Below are positions 16,529-23,710 of a stretch of DNA of 37,444 nucleotides, one piece after another. Origin of the DNA: a virus. The translations under genes and the position numbers were made by a program. Each line of letters starts with the position of its first letter. The stretch's first letter is position 1. The stretch lies in the IMG/VR virus record IMGVR_UViG_3300010885_061466, positions 1 through 37,444 of that record; one strand, 5' to 3'. The notes beneath the pieces were generated by a model. It had not been told where the DNA came from and ran no database searches. It was given only the letters and a program-made list of their open reading frames with translations.

Positions 16529-17887
16529 TTATTTTAATTCTATTTTAATAAATGTATCTACTAAAAGAGCATCAGACTCAATTTTATGTTTATTACATAT
16601 TGTTTGTAGTATTGTTAAATTGTCATAGATAGTTTCTATGTCTGAGTCTTCTACATCAACTCTAACAAAAACTTTACCTAAATCTCCAACAATTTTTAAT
16701 GGAAGACCATATATACCACTCTTGAAATCATCTATGGCTTTTTTGTTTTTTCTAAATACTTCTTGGTCAATTCCTACTTTTCTAGTTATAGGTAAACTGT
16801 TCCAATTAACTTTAATAGATGCTTCACATAATCTTTTTAGAAAAGATATGTTTTGTAACTCTCTACCTGTGTGTTCGTTTTCATAACCAACTGATATATT
16901 TGTACATTCTGCTATATCATCCATAAATGATGCTGAATCTGTGTAAATACCAGTTGTGTCTAGTGATAAGTTTAATCCACTTTTATTATATTCTTTACAT
17001 AAAGCAGTTCCAAATTCATTAGAACAACATTGTCTTCCTAACTGATGTGTGATAACAGAAGTAGTTCTTCTTCTATCAAATGATACACATTTCTTTATAT
17101 CTTTTAGATAATCAAATTTACCATAAGAACCGGCTAATGCATTTGATCCGATTCCACCCCTTTCTTCTCCTATGAAGAAGTAGTATAATCCTGGTATATT
17201 ATGAGCCATCATATATAACATTACTGTTACTCCTGATTTATCATCAGCACCAAGTATTGTTGATCCGTCTGTATAAATTATCTCATCAGATCCTTGTTGC
17301 TTAGAGTATAAATTTGTTACTTTTTGTTCTCTATCAGCCGTGTCTAAGTGAGATGTAAACATCACTTTAGGTTGTTCTCCTATTATTTTGTAATAGTTTC
17401 CGAATTCGTCTTCTGTTAAAGGTGGTAAAAATTTAAGAACCTCTTTTTCGTGTCTACAATCTGAGAAGTGTGGGTATGTTTTCTGAACTAACGATAAGAA
17501 TGTTGATCTTACATCTTTTGGATCATAAACAAATTCTTTTTTCTCAATTTTATTTACAGAAGCTGATGTTGGTGATTGTCCTTTACTTAAAGACGTATAA
17601 TCATTCGCAAATTCTGAAATATCTGATTGTGTAAATAAATTCTTAAAATAGTATCTTATAAAGTTGCCTATTTTCATAGGTGTTACTTTACCATTAACTG
17701 TTATATTAAAGTGATAATCATTTTTAGAAACATCTACATCCGTTACTCTTAAACCATTAAAGTATTTACTTCCTGGTTCAGTCATATACATTAACTCAAA
17801 TGCTAAATATGAATCATTATCTTCTAATTCCTTAAAAATTTTTAATATCTTTTCTGAGAATTTTATTTTTGGTAATTGATCACTCAT
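16529..17887 (-). CDS. Zinc metallopeptidase, M20/M28/M42-like
   Basis: A 452-residue protein. From about residue 170 it carries the ordered metal ligands of di-zinc exopeptidases: HLDTAD (H180, with D182), GADDKSG (D215/D216), GEERGGIGS (E241/E242), a possible Asp in SFDRRR (D271) and NEHTGRE (H339). The N-terminal 105 residues form an additional domain, and residues about 370-452 look like an alpha/beta accessory domain. Such enzymes cleave amino acids from peptides in the cytoplasm. Full-length peptidases of this type are unusual in phages. It sits between the NFACT-R protein and an acidic protein in one operon, so its substrate may be linked to them. Aminopeptidase or carboxypeptidase activity cannot be separated by eye. 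Confidence 0.75.
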   Translation of the reverse strand: MSDQLPKIKFSEKILKIFKELEDNDSYLAFELMYMTEPGSKYFNGLRVTDVDVSKNDYHFNITVNGKVTPMKIGNFIRYYFKNLFTQSDISEFANDYTSLSKGQSPTSASVNKIEKKEFVYDPKDVRSTFLSLVQKTYPHFSDCRHEKEVLKFLPPLTEDEFGNYYKIIGEQPKVMFTSHLDTADREQKVTNLYSKQQGSDEIIYTDGSTILGADDKSGVTVMLYMMAHNIPGLYYFFIGEERGGIGSNALAGSYGKFDYLKDIKKCVSFDRRRTTSVITHQLGRQCCSNEFGTALCKEYNKSGLNLSLDTTGIYTDSASFMDDIAECTNISVGYENEHTGRELQNISFLKRLCEASIKVNWNSLPITRKVGIDQEVFRKNKKAIDDFKSGIYGLPLKIVGDLGKVFVRVDVEDSDIETIYDNLTILQTICNKHKIESDALLVDTFIKIELK

Positions 17888-17910
17888 TTTCTTATAATTT
17901 ATTTATAGTT

Positions 17911-17922
17911 TTATATATTAAA
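17911..17922 (-). promoter_or_regulatory. AT-rich box before peptidase gene
   Basis: On the minus strand this reads TTTAATATATAA, 23 bases upstream of the peptidase ATG. The same twelve-base word precedes several other genes, so it is a candidate phage late promoter. Confidence 0.45.
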
Positions 17923-17923
17923 T

Positions 17924-18313
17924 TTAAATAATAACTTCTTCGGAATTGTTATAATCTACTTTTACTTGACCATCATTCATCCCAGGTTCTTTTTTCACAA
18001 ATCTAGACTGACAATAAACAACAGTTACATCATTTTCTTTATTTGCTTTACTGTTTTTCTTTGCTAATTCAGCTGCGTATTTGATTACTTCTGGTGTTGG
18101 TAGATTCTCTCTTACTCTAATTACAACGTGACTTCCTGGAAATCCTTTTGCGTGCATCCAAATATCTTCTTTATCAGCTACATTAAATGTTAGGTAATCA
18201 TTTGATTTAGCATCTCTACCAATAAATATTGTATATCCAAAGTATTCCTTTTTCTGAATACTTGGAAATTTATCCTTTTTTGATTCGTTAAAACTATTAT
18301 ATCTTTTAATCAT
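17924..18313 (-). CDS. Stand-alone NFACT-R (RqcH C-terminal-type) domain protein
   Basis: A 129-residue protein. After a leader (MIKRYNSFNESKK) comes one NFACT-R domain: FGYTIFIGRDAKSNDYLTF, the hallmark DIWMHAKGFPGSHVVIR, a helix with AAELAKKNSKA, and VVYCQSRFVKKEPGMNDGQVK. In RqcH, Rqc2 and NEMF this domain is the C-terminal part of a large protein that binds obstructed 50S subunits and recruits tRNA-Ala to add C-terminal Ala tails. The NFACT-N and helical parts are absent here, so it cannot be a complete RqcH. It might block host RqcH, bind tRNA or rRNA, or act with the phage tmRNA. Stand-alone NFACT-R proteins exist in some microbes but I know of no characterised phage example. It heads an operon with the peptidase. 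Confidence 0.88.
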   Translation of the reverse strand: MIKRYNSFNESKKDKFPSIQKKEYFGYTIFIGRDAKSNDYLTFNVADKEDIWMHAKGFPGSHVVIRVRENLPTPEVIKYAAELAKKNSKANKENDVTVVYCQSRFVKKEPGMNDGQVKVDYNNSEEVII

Positions 18314-18316
18314 ATC

Positions 18317-18328
18317 TTATATATTAAA
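18317..18328 (-). promoter_or_regulatory. AT-rich box three bases before the NFACT-R start
   Basis: On the minus strand it reads TTTAATATATAA, ending three bases before the ATG. If it is a -10-type element, transcription would start at or next to the start codon. Confidence 0.45.
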
Positions 18329-18336
18329 TTATTTAA

Positions 18337-18370
18337 AACAATAAAACCCTCATATGAGGGTTTTATTGTT
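18337..18370 (-). terminator. Perfect 34-bp palindrome, bidirectional-type terminator
   Basis: The segment is its own reverse complement: AACAATAAAACCCTC on the left, ATAT at the centre, and the mirror on the right. It is GC-rich in the middle with flanking A and T runs. It lies downstream of the minus-strand gene at 18386-19048 and separates it from the NFACT-R operon. Confidence 0.75.
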
Positions 18371-18385
18371 ATTATTATTTTATAA

Positions 18386-19048
18386 TTAAATACTAATAGG
18401 TTCTGTAGCAAATTCTCCGAATCCACAACTAAATGTTAAAGATAATGTTGTAACACCTCCATTCCAAGTTCCACTATATTCACTAGCAGAGAATGTAAAC
18501 CCTAATGTTCCAAGTGTTGATGCTCCAGGTGCAGAAACTTTAGCATCATTGCCATTATAATACTTTCCTGTTTCAGATGGTGCTGTAAATATTAATGTAT
18601 TTCCTGATACTGAAGATGTAACCCCAACCGGTACTGCACTTACGTTAGCATTTAATGTAGCTAATGCTGTTGATATACTTTGTGTAGAAGAGAATGTATA
18701 TCCACCTGCCCCGAATACGTTTACTGGACCAGGCCATAAAGATATCTTAAGATTTGTTTTAGTTGTTCCACCAGATGCGGTTCCAGAGAACTCAAATTGA
18801 GCAGTTGCTGGTGTAAAGGTAGCTGTTGATGGTAATCCACTTGCAGTTGCTGCTTCAATGTTTGCAGAAAAAGTAAATGAACTATTATTATAATATCCAT
18901 CAGACAAAGATATTGTTTGTGATGTTGTTAATCCACCGATGCTTAATGTAGATGCTCCTCTTAATCTAAGAGCTGTGATGTCTAATGTTAAAACATCATT
19001 TGTGCTGTTATAACTTACCGAGTTAATATTTACGTAGGGTCTTGACAT
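18386..19048 (-). CDS. Predicted virion protein next to major capsid gene
   Basis: A 220-residue protein, beta-rich and dominated by Ser, Thr, Gly and Ala, with no charged catalytic clusters and no signal peptide. It lies directly downstream of the major capsid gene, with a terminator on each side. The two are therefore separately transcribed units despite being adjacent. Position and composition suggest a head decoration or other virion surface protein, perhaps Ig- or jelly-roll-like, but no family is recognised. Confidence 0.5.
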   Translation of the reverse strand: MSRPYVNINSVSYNSTNDVLTLDITALRLRGASTLSIGGLTTSQTISLSDGYYNNSSFTFSANIEAATASGLPSTATFTPATAQFEFSGTASGGTTKTNLKISLWPGPVNVFGAGGYTFSSTQSISTALATLNANVSAVPVGVTSSVSGNTLIFTAPSETGKYYNGNDAKVSAPGASTLGTLGFTFSASEYSGTWNGGVTTLSLTFSCGFGEFATEPISI

Positions 19049-19134
19049 ATTTTTATTTCTTATTTTTAGTTATATATTTCTTTTTAAAACTCATTTTTTT
19101 CTTTTTTCTTTATTTACTAACCTTTATAGCAAAA

Positions 19135-19160
19135 AAAAAGACTCGTTTCCGAGTCTTTTT
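19135..19160 (-). terminator. Terminator of the major capsid gene
   Basis: AAAAAGACTCG (19135-19145), loop TTTC, CGAGTCTTTTT (19150-19160). On the transcribed minus strand the loop is GAAA. It lies 19 bases beyond the capsid gene's stop. Confidence 0.85.
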
Positions 19161-19179
19161 TCTTTTAAGATTATATATC

Positions 19180-20928
19180 TTAGTTAAGGAAGCCAGCAGC
19201 ATCTTTAACTTTGATAGTCATAAACTGCTTTTGTGGGAACCAACCAACTTCAGCAACTGCGTATCTTGAACGTAACAACATTCTTGGTGCGAATGTAGCT
19301 TCAGAGATAACAGAGATTGACTGAGCCATTAAGTAAGGTACGAAAATGATACCTGGTTGGTCAGGATTGTTCTTTCTACCAAGAACGATTCTGTTGTCAT
19401 TATATTTCATATATGGATCAACGTAGATAGAGATATCTCCGATTGAACCTACAGGGTATAATTGTCCAGATGCGTTCAATTTAGATCTAACTGGATTGAT
19501 AGTGTAACCAGCGATGTCTTGAAGAGATGCAGCAAGACCTCCGTTAGTAATTACATACTGAGCTGGACCTACACGACCTTCAGTTGCGATGTAGTTAGAA
19601 GCGTGAGCAATCTTAGTGATAAGCTTACGTTGTACAGCGTGAGTAGTTTCACCACCGATACCACCACTTAAAGTAACGTAGTTAGTATCTAAGTCAAAGA
19701 TAGTTTGACCAGTGATACCTGGAGAAGCAGCACCTGTGTAAAGAGGAGCAGCTGTTCTGTTAAGATCACCCATCTCGAAAATCTTAGCAACGATTTGTCT
19801 AGAGATTGTTTGAGAAAGTTCGTTAACAAGAATACTTTCCATTTTTTGTACGATATCCATACCAGTGTTAGCTTTGATATCTTCGATTTCAGTTCTTCTA
19901 AGAGCTGAAGATACTTCAACAGTACCAACTGCGATTGATTTAGAAGAGATTTTTGGTCCGATTACACCAGCATAACTGTTGTCATCAGCCTCACGACTCA
20001 TTGGGTATTGACCATTGAATCCAGAACCAGCTTGAGTCCAGTTTGCAGAGAAACCTGGGATGTGGTCTTCAAGAGCTGATATTAATTCGATAGATGCGAA
20101 TCCTGATCCAATTGCAACACCAGCGATAGAAGTGATTTGTGAAATCATTGACGTGTTAGCAGCGAATGTGTTTCTGTTTTGATCAAATCCCCACGTAGCT
20201 GGAGTTGGAGTAGTAGTATAAGGATTAGTTCCTGTGTGAGATGTGTTAGCTTGTCTGTAAGTCTTAAACATTGGGAAACCATCGATACGAGAGAATCCTA
20301 AGAATTCAACAACTTCTTGTTTAGATGCAGTTGCATTTAATGTAGTAGATACAGTGAATCCTAAGTTCAATACACCTGTAGTACCTATAGAGTAATAGTA
20401 AGGTCCGTTTTGTAAACCACCAGAAGACTGAAGAACAGTAGCACCGTTTCCAGTTAACATTGCCGTAGCAAGTGCAGATGCAGTAGCACCAGCGTTTAAC
20501 TTGAATACTTGTGGTCTTTCGTCAGCGTTTCCTAAGTTAGAATCATCATAACGGAAATCTACGTAAAGTAAATCGATTTTTGGACCTGGAGTAGGTTTAA
20601 CAGCTACTAAATCTAAACCGATTGTTTGAGCTGCTATTTTCATAGCTACTGGTAAAAGGTTTTGACCAACATCTCCTGAACCTAAAGTTCCTGAGTTTGA
20701 TGACCAATTTGTTCCTAATGTGCTACCTGCTAATGAAGAAGGATTTGGTGCTGTAACAGCTCCCATACCTGAAACGTTAGAAGCGTTAACATATGCGTTT
20801 TCGTTGATTGAGTGAAATTCGGCATATTCAGCCATCCATTCAACTCTTTCACCTGTAACACCCATGTTTTCCAAAACTGGAGACCACTTCTTGATAGCTT
20901 TTGATTTGTCTATTCTAATGTGTGACAT
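19180..20928 (-). CDS. 23: Major capsid protein, T4 gp23-like
   Basis: A 582-residue protein. The N-terminus (KAIKKWSPVLENMGV) matches the T4 gp23 prodomain pattern (KAELLNKWKPLLEGEG). The centre has SALRRTEIEDIKANTGMD and a helix with SILVNELSQTISRQIV, the gp23 HK97-fold spine. The C-terminal part has ISIYVDPYMKYNDNRIVLGRK and the P-domain-like PYLMAQSISV and SRYAVAEVGWFP. T4 gp23 is about 520 residues, so this version has insertions, for example around residues 130-290. It forms the icosahedral head lattice. The prohead protease probably removes an N-terminal propeptide; WMAE and SINE near residues 30-43 are possible cut sites. The gene is flanked by its own terminator and an AT-rich promoter-like box, consistent with high late expression. 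Confidence 0.92.
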   Translation of the reverse strand: MSHIRIDKSKAIKKWSPVLENMGVTGERVEWMAEYAEFHSINENAYVNASNVSGMGAVTAPNPSSLAGSTLGTNWSSNSGTLGSGDVGQNLLPVAMKIAAQTIGLDLVAVKPTPGPKIDLLYVDFRYDDSNLGNADERPQVFKLNAGATASALATAMLTGNGATVLQSSGGLQNGPYYYSIGTTGVLNLGFTVSTTLNATASKQEVVEFLGFSRIDGFPMFKTYRQANTSHTGTNPYTTTPTPATWGFDQNRNTFAANTSMISQITSIAGVAIGSGFASIELISALEDHIPGFSANWTQAGSGFNGQYPMSREADDNSYAGVIGPKISSKSIAVGTVEVSSALRRTEIEDIKANTGMDIVQKMESILVNELSQTISRQIVAKIFEMGDLNRTAAPLYTGAASPGITGQTIFDLDTNYVTLSGGIGGETTHAVQRKLITKIAHASNYIATEGRVGPAQYVITNGGLAASLQDIAGYTINPVRSKLNASGQLYPVGSIGDISIYVDPYMKYNDNRIVLGRKNNPDQPGIIFVPYLMAQSISVISEATFAPRMLLRSRYAVAEVGWFPQKQFMTIKVKDAAGFLN

Positions 20929-20954
20929 ATTAAATTTTTATTTTTTTTTGTTAT

Positions 20955-20966
20955 CTATATATAACC
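20955..20966 (-). promoter_or_regulatory. AT-rich box before the major capsid gene
   Basis: On the minus strand it reads GGTTATATATAG, 26 bases before the capsid ATG. It is related to the TTTAATATATAA boxes elsewhere and is a candidate late promoter. Confidence 0.4.
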
Positions 20967-21007
20967 CTTGCCCTATCTGTATTTCGATATAGTGGATTTT
21001 TTATAGA

Positions 21008-23131
21008 TTAAATGTTTCTGAATCTTTCTAAGATAGATTGAGCTTCTTTATCTGAAAGTTTATCCTCTTGGATTAAAGCTTCATGAGAAACCAATTTCTT
21101 AGTAACTGATTCATTTTTCTTCAGATTTCTTGTTGACCAAAAATGTTCAACTTGAGATTCTGTCATTAAAACTTCTTCAGGGTAAAGTCTAGCTTGTGAT
21201 AAGATAGATTTTTTACCAGATTCAGTTAAATTTTCCCAGACTGGCTTAACGTTTTCGGGCATCAATCTGATTACTCTTTCTTCAAGAGTTTCGTTTTTAG
21301 TTGATAGTGCTTCAGAGATTAGACTTAATACATCCTTAGATGTGAAATAACTTCTTTCGTTTATGTGAAGTTTAACAGTTTCCTGTTCGTCGTCTGATAG
21401 TGCATAAAAACTATCTACTTGTGACTTGTTTAAGAACTTTAAGAAGTTCAAGTCGGTTGTTTCAGAAACTTTACGTTTTTTAGCTTCTTCAATAAGTTTA
21501 TTAATTGATTCGGATAATTCAGAATCTTCGTGTCCACCAACTTCATAGTTATGTGAATGAACTTCTTCTTCATTTTCTTCATTTTCATCTTTGTGTGAAT
21601 GAACGTGTGATGGATTTACTTCAGTAACTCCATTGTATTCATTTTCTTCTTCATTTTCTTCGTGAGACTCTTGGTTATAAGCTTCTTCATCATTCTCTTC
21701 GTTTTCATCTTCAACATTTTCAAATCCTGCTGCTGATAAAGAAGGGAATGCATCTTCTGTTGATTCGTTTAATTTACCACCATTTAATTTTTCAACAATC
21801 ATTCCTTGGTAGTTAATTGATTTGTCAAGATTTTCAGCGATATACTCAGAGTAAGCAATATTATCATCTAAGTGTTCAGCGATGTATTCAGCGTAAGCGA
21901 TGTTTCCTTCAACGTGCTCAGCTAAGTATTCAGAATAAGCAATTGAGTTATCAACGTGCTCAGCTAAGTATTCAGAATAACCAATGTTCTTATCTAAGTT
22001 TTCAGCGATGTATTCAGAATAAGCGATATTCTTATCTAAATTCTCAGCTAAATACTCAGAGTATTCAATGTTTTTATCTAAATTTTCAGCTAAGTATTCA
22101 GAGTAAGAAATGTTTTTATCTAAATTTTCAGCGATATACTCAGAATAGTTAATGTTCTTATCTAAGTTTTCAGCTAAATACTCAGAGTATTCAATGTTCT
22201 TATCTAAGTTTTCAGCTACATACTCAGAATAGTTAATAGCTTTCTCAAGATTTTCAGCTAAATAATCATTGTGTTTAACTAATTTCTCAGTAGTTGTTCT
22301 AAGAGTTTTATTTTCATTTACTATTATCTGAACTTTTTCAGCTAAATAGTCAAGATATTTAACAACTTGAGAATTAGAGCTATTTAGCTCTTCATAATAC
22401 TCTAAAAGTTGTTCTAGTTTCTTAGGAGTTAAGTTACCCTTAGAAATTGCCGATTTGACTTCTTTCTTAGTAGTAGCAAGTTCATTTACTAAATACTTAG
22501 AATAATCAGTCAACTGTTTTTTTGTAACAAAGTCGTTTGTGTTCATGTTGAATAATTCATTTATTTTTGACTCATCGGACATTTCATATATCCTAAAGTT
22601 AGATTTTGGGTCGTTGTAACCTAATGACTCGTTTAATACTTTAACACTCATTTTTGCAGATGCAAATCCTGGGTCAGCAACGATGTCATATGTGAATAAT
22701 TTTTTAAGTGAAACAGAACCATCAGACTCTGTGATACCCGCTGCTCTTGAAGATACAAACACAGGACATCCGTCATCAACTAATGCCTTTGCTTCTTTTC
22801 CCCAATAAGTACTAAGTAATTGGATTTCACCAGAAACAATATTCTGTTCTTTGATGTATTCGGCTTTTTTGATTATGTGAGAAGCTCTCGCCAAAGAGGT
22901 GTCAAAAACATCTGGGTGGTCGAACTCACCATAAACAGCACCTAAGCTGCTCATTCTTTCATTTAACTCATTCAAAGCTGGTAAGAATTTATCTGCAGTG
23001 TAAATACGTTCATTACGATTTTTTACGCCAAATTCTGTGAACGTACCACCTAATACATATTTTCCATTTGTAGAGGAATTTTCTCTTATCAGTGAATTAG
23101 TTGAGTTTTCTACTATTAAAACTGGTTTCAT
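21008..23131 (-). CDS. 21: Prohead protease (gp21-like) fused to a repeat-containing scaffold-like region
   Basis: A 707-residue protein. Residues 1-170 match the T4 gp21 serine protease family: GGTFTEFGVKNRNERIY, then GEFDHPDV with the catalytic His (about H72), then VFVSSRAAGI with the catalytic Ser (about S127/128), then YDIVADPGF. T4 gp21 is about 212 residues. Here about 500 more follow: helices (200-290), eleven 14-residue repeats (291-444), a very acidic His-containing linker (470-540) and a helical C-terminus (545-707). The extension resembles a scaffold core protein. T4 uses separate gp21 and gp22; here one chain may serve both roles and be destroyed by self-cleavage. The gene precedes the capsid gene, as gp21-22-23 do in T4. 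Confidence 0.88.
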   Translation of the reverse strand: MKPVLIVENSTNSLIRENSSTNGKYVLGGTFTEFGVKNRNERIYTADKFLPALNELNERMSSLGAVYGEFDHPDVFDTSLARASHIIKKAEYIKEQNIVSGEIQLLSTYWGKEAKALVDDGCPVFVSSRAAGITESDGSVSLKKLFTYDIVADPGFASAKMSVKVLNESLGYNDPKSNFRIYEMSDESKINELFNMNTNDFVTKKQLTDYSKYLVNELATTKKEVKSAISKGNLTPKKLEQLLEYYEELNSSNSQVVKYLDYLAEKVQIIVNENKTLRTTTEKLVKHNDYLAENLEKAINYSEYVAENLDKNIEYSEYLAENLDKNINYSEYIAENLDKNISYSEYLAENLDKNIEYSEYLAENLDKNIAYSEYIAENLDKNIGYSEYLAEHVDNSIAYSEYLAEHVEGNIAYAEYIAEHLDDNIAYSEYIAENLDKSINYQGMIVEKLNGGKLNESTEDAFPSLSAAGFENVEDENEENDEEAYNQESHEENEEENEYNGVTEVNPSHVHSHKDENEENEEEVHSHNYEVGGHEDSELSESINKLIEEAKKRKVSETTDLNFLKFLNKSQVDSFYALSDDEQETVKLHINERSYFTSKDVLSLISEALSTKNETLEERVIRLMPENVKPVWENLTESGKKSILSQARLYPEEVLMTESQVEHFWSTRNLKKNESVTKKLVSHEALIQEDKLSDKEAQSILERFRNI
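21800..22261 (-). repeat. Eleven 42-bp repeats encoding 14-residue helical units
   Basis: Unit consensus is (L/I)AENLDKNIxYSEY, residues 291-444 of the protease-scaffold protein. All units are exactly 14 residues with no indels. Units eight to ten switch to AEHVD/AEHLD, and the last unit decays to IAENLDKSINYQGM. The 14-residue period (two heptads) and regular Leu/Ile/Tyr spacing suggest a continuous helix or coiled coil of defined length. Confidence 0.9.
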
Positions 23132-23302
23132 TTAAAATAATTATTTTTTAAAGTTCAGAGTATATATAAATCACTATTTATTCAAAAAAAACATAGGTGG
23201 ATTTTTTATGGACACTCTAATATCTTTTTAATAAAAGGGTAATTTAATTACCAGAGGAAGACAAACAGTTTTAATAAATACCTTAAAATTTTCTGGTTTT
23301 TT

Positions 23303-23701
23303 ATGATCCTTACAAGAGAAATAAATATTAAGATTACTGAGTCTAATTATCAGTATTATGAGGATATGGGATATGATGTATCTATTGGTGAATTTATAAC
23401 AATACCAATAGAATTAATTTCTAAAGGGTCTCATCACAAAATAACTTGCAAATGCGATAAGTGTGATGTTGAAAAAGAAGTTATTTATAAAAATTATATT
23501 AAATACGATAATAATTGGGGAGAATATTTTTGTAGAAAGTGTTCAGAGTATAAAAGAAAGAAAACTTTACAGGAAAACTTTGGTGTAGATTATCCTATTC
23601 AGAATAAAAAGGTGATGACAAAGATGAAAAAAACACTACTTAACAAATACGGTGTTGATAATATATCAAAGAAAACTAAACAAATTGATAATTCTCAATA
23701 A
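23303..23701 (+). CDS. Truncated homing-endonuclease-like zinc-binding protein
   Basis: A 132-residue protein with a four-cysteine treble-clef-like site (ITCKCDKCD ... FCRKCSEY). It then has two copies of a basic module: TLQENFGVDYPIQNKKV and TLLNKYGVDNISKKTK. These NF/KYGVDNP-type modules occur in phage-borne endonucleases, where a nuclease domain usually follows. None follows here, so it is probably a decayed or minimal remnant. A gap of 171 bases upstream contains only AT-rich sequence and a short inverted repeat (23238-23252). Confidence 0.5.
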   Translation: MILTREINIKITESNYQYYEDMGYDVSIGEFITIPIELISKGSHHKITCKCDKCDVEKEVIYKNYIKYDNNWGEYFCRKCSEYKRKKTLQENFGVDYPIQNKKVMTKMKKTLLNKYGVDNISKKTKQIDNSQ

Positions 23702-23710
23702 GAGTCATGT

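Noticed and set aside
21800-22261. Regular 42-bp repeats that could suggest a CRISPR array
   Set aside because: There are no unrelated spacers; the units are contiguous and encode identical 14-residue protein repeats in frame.
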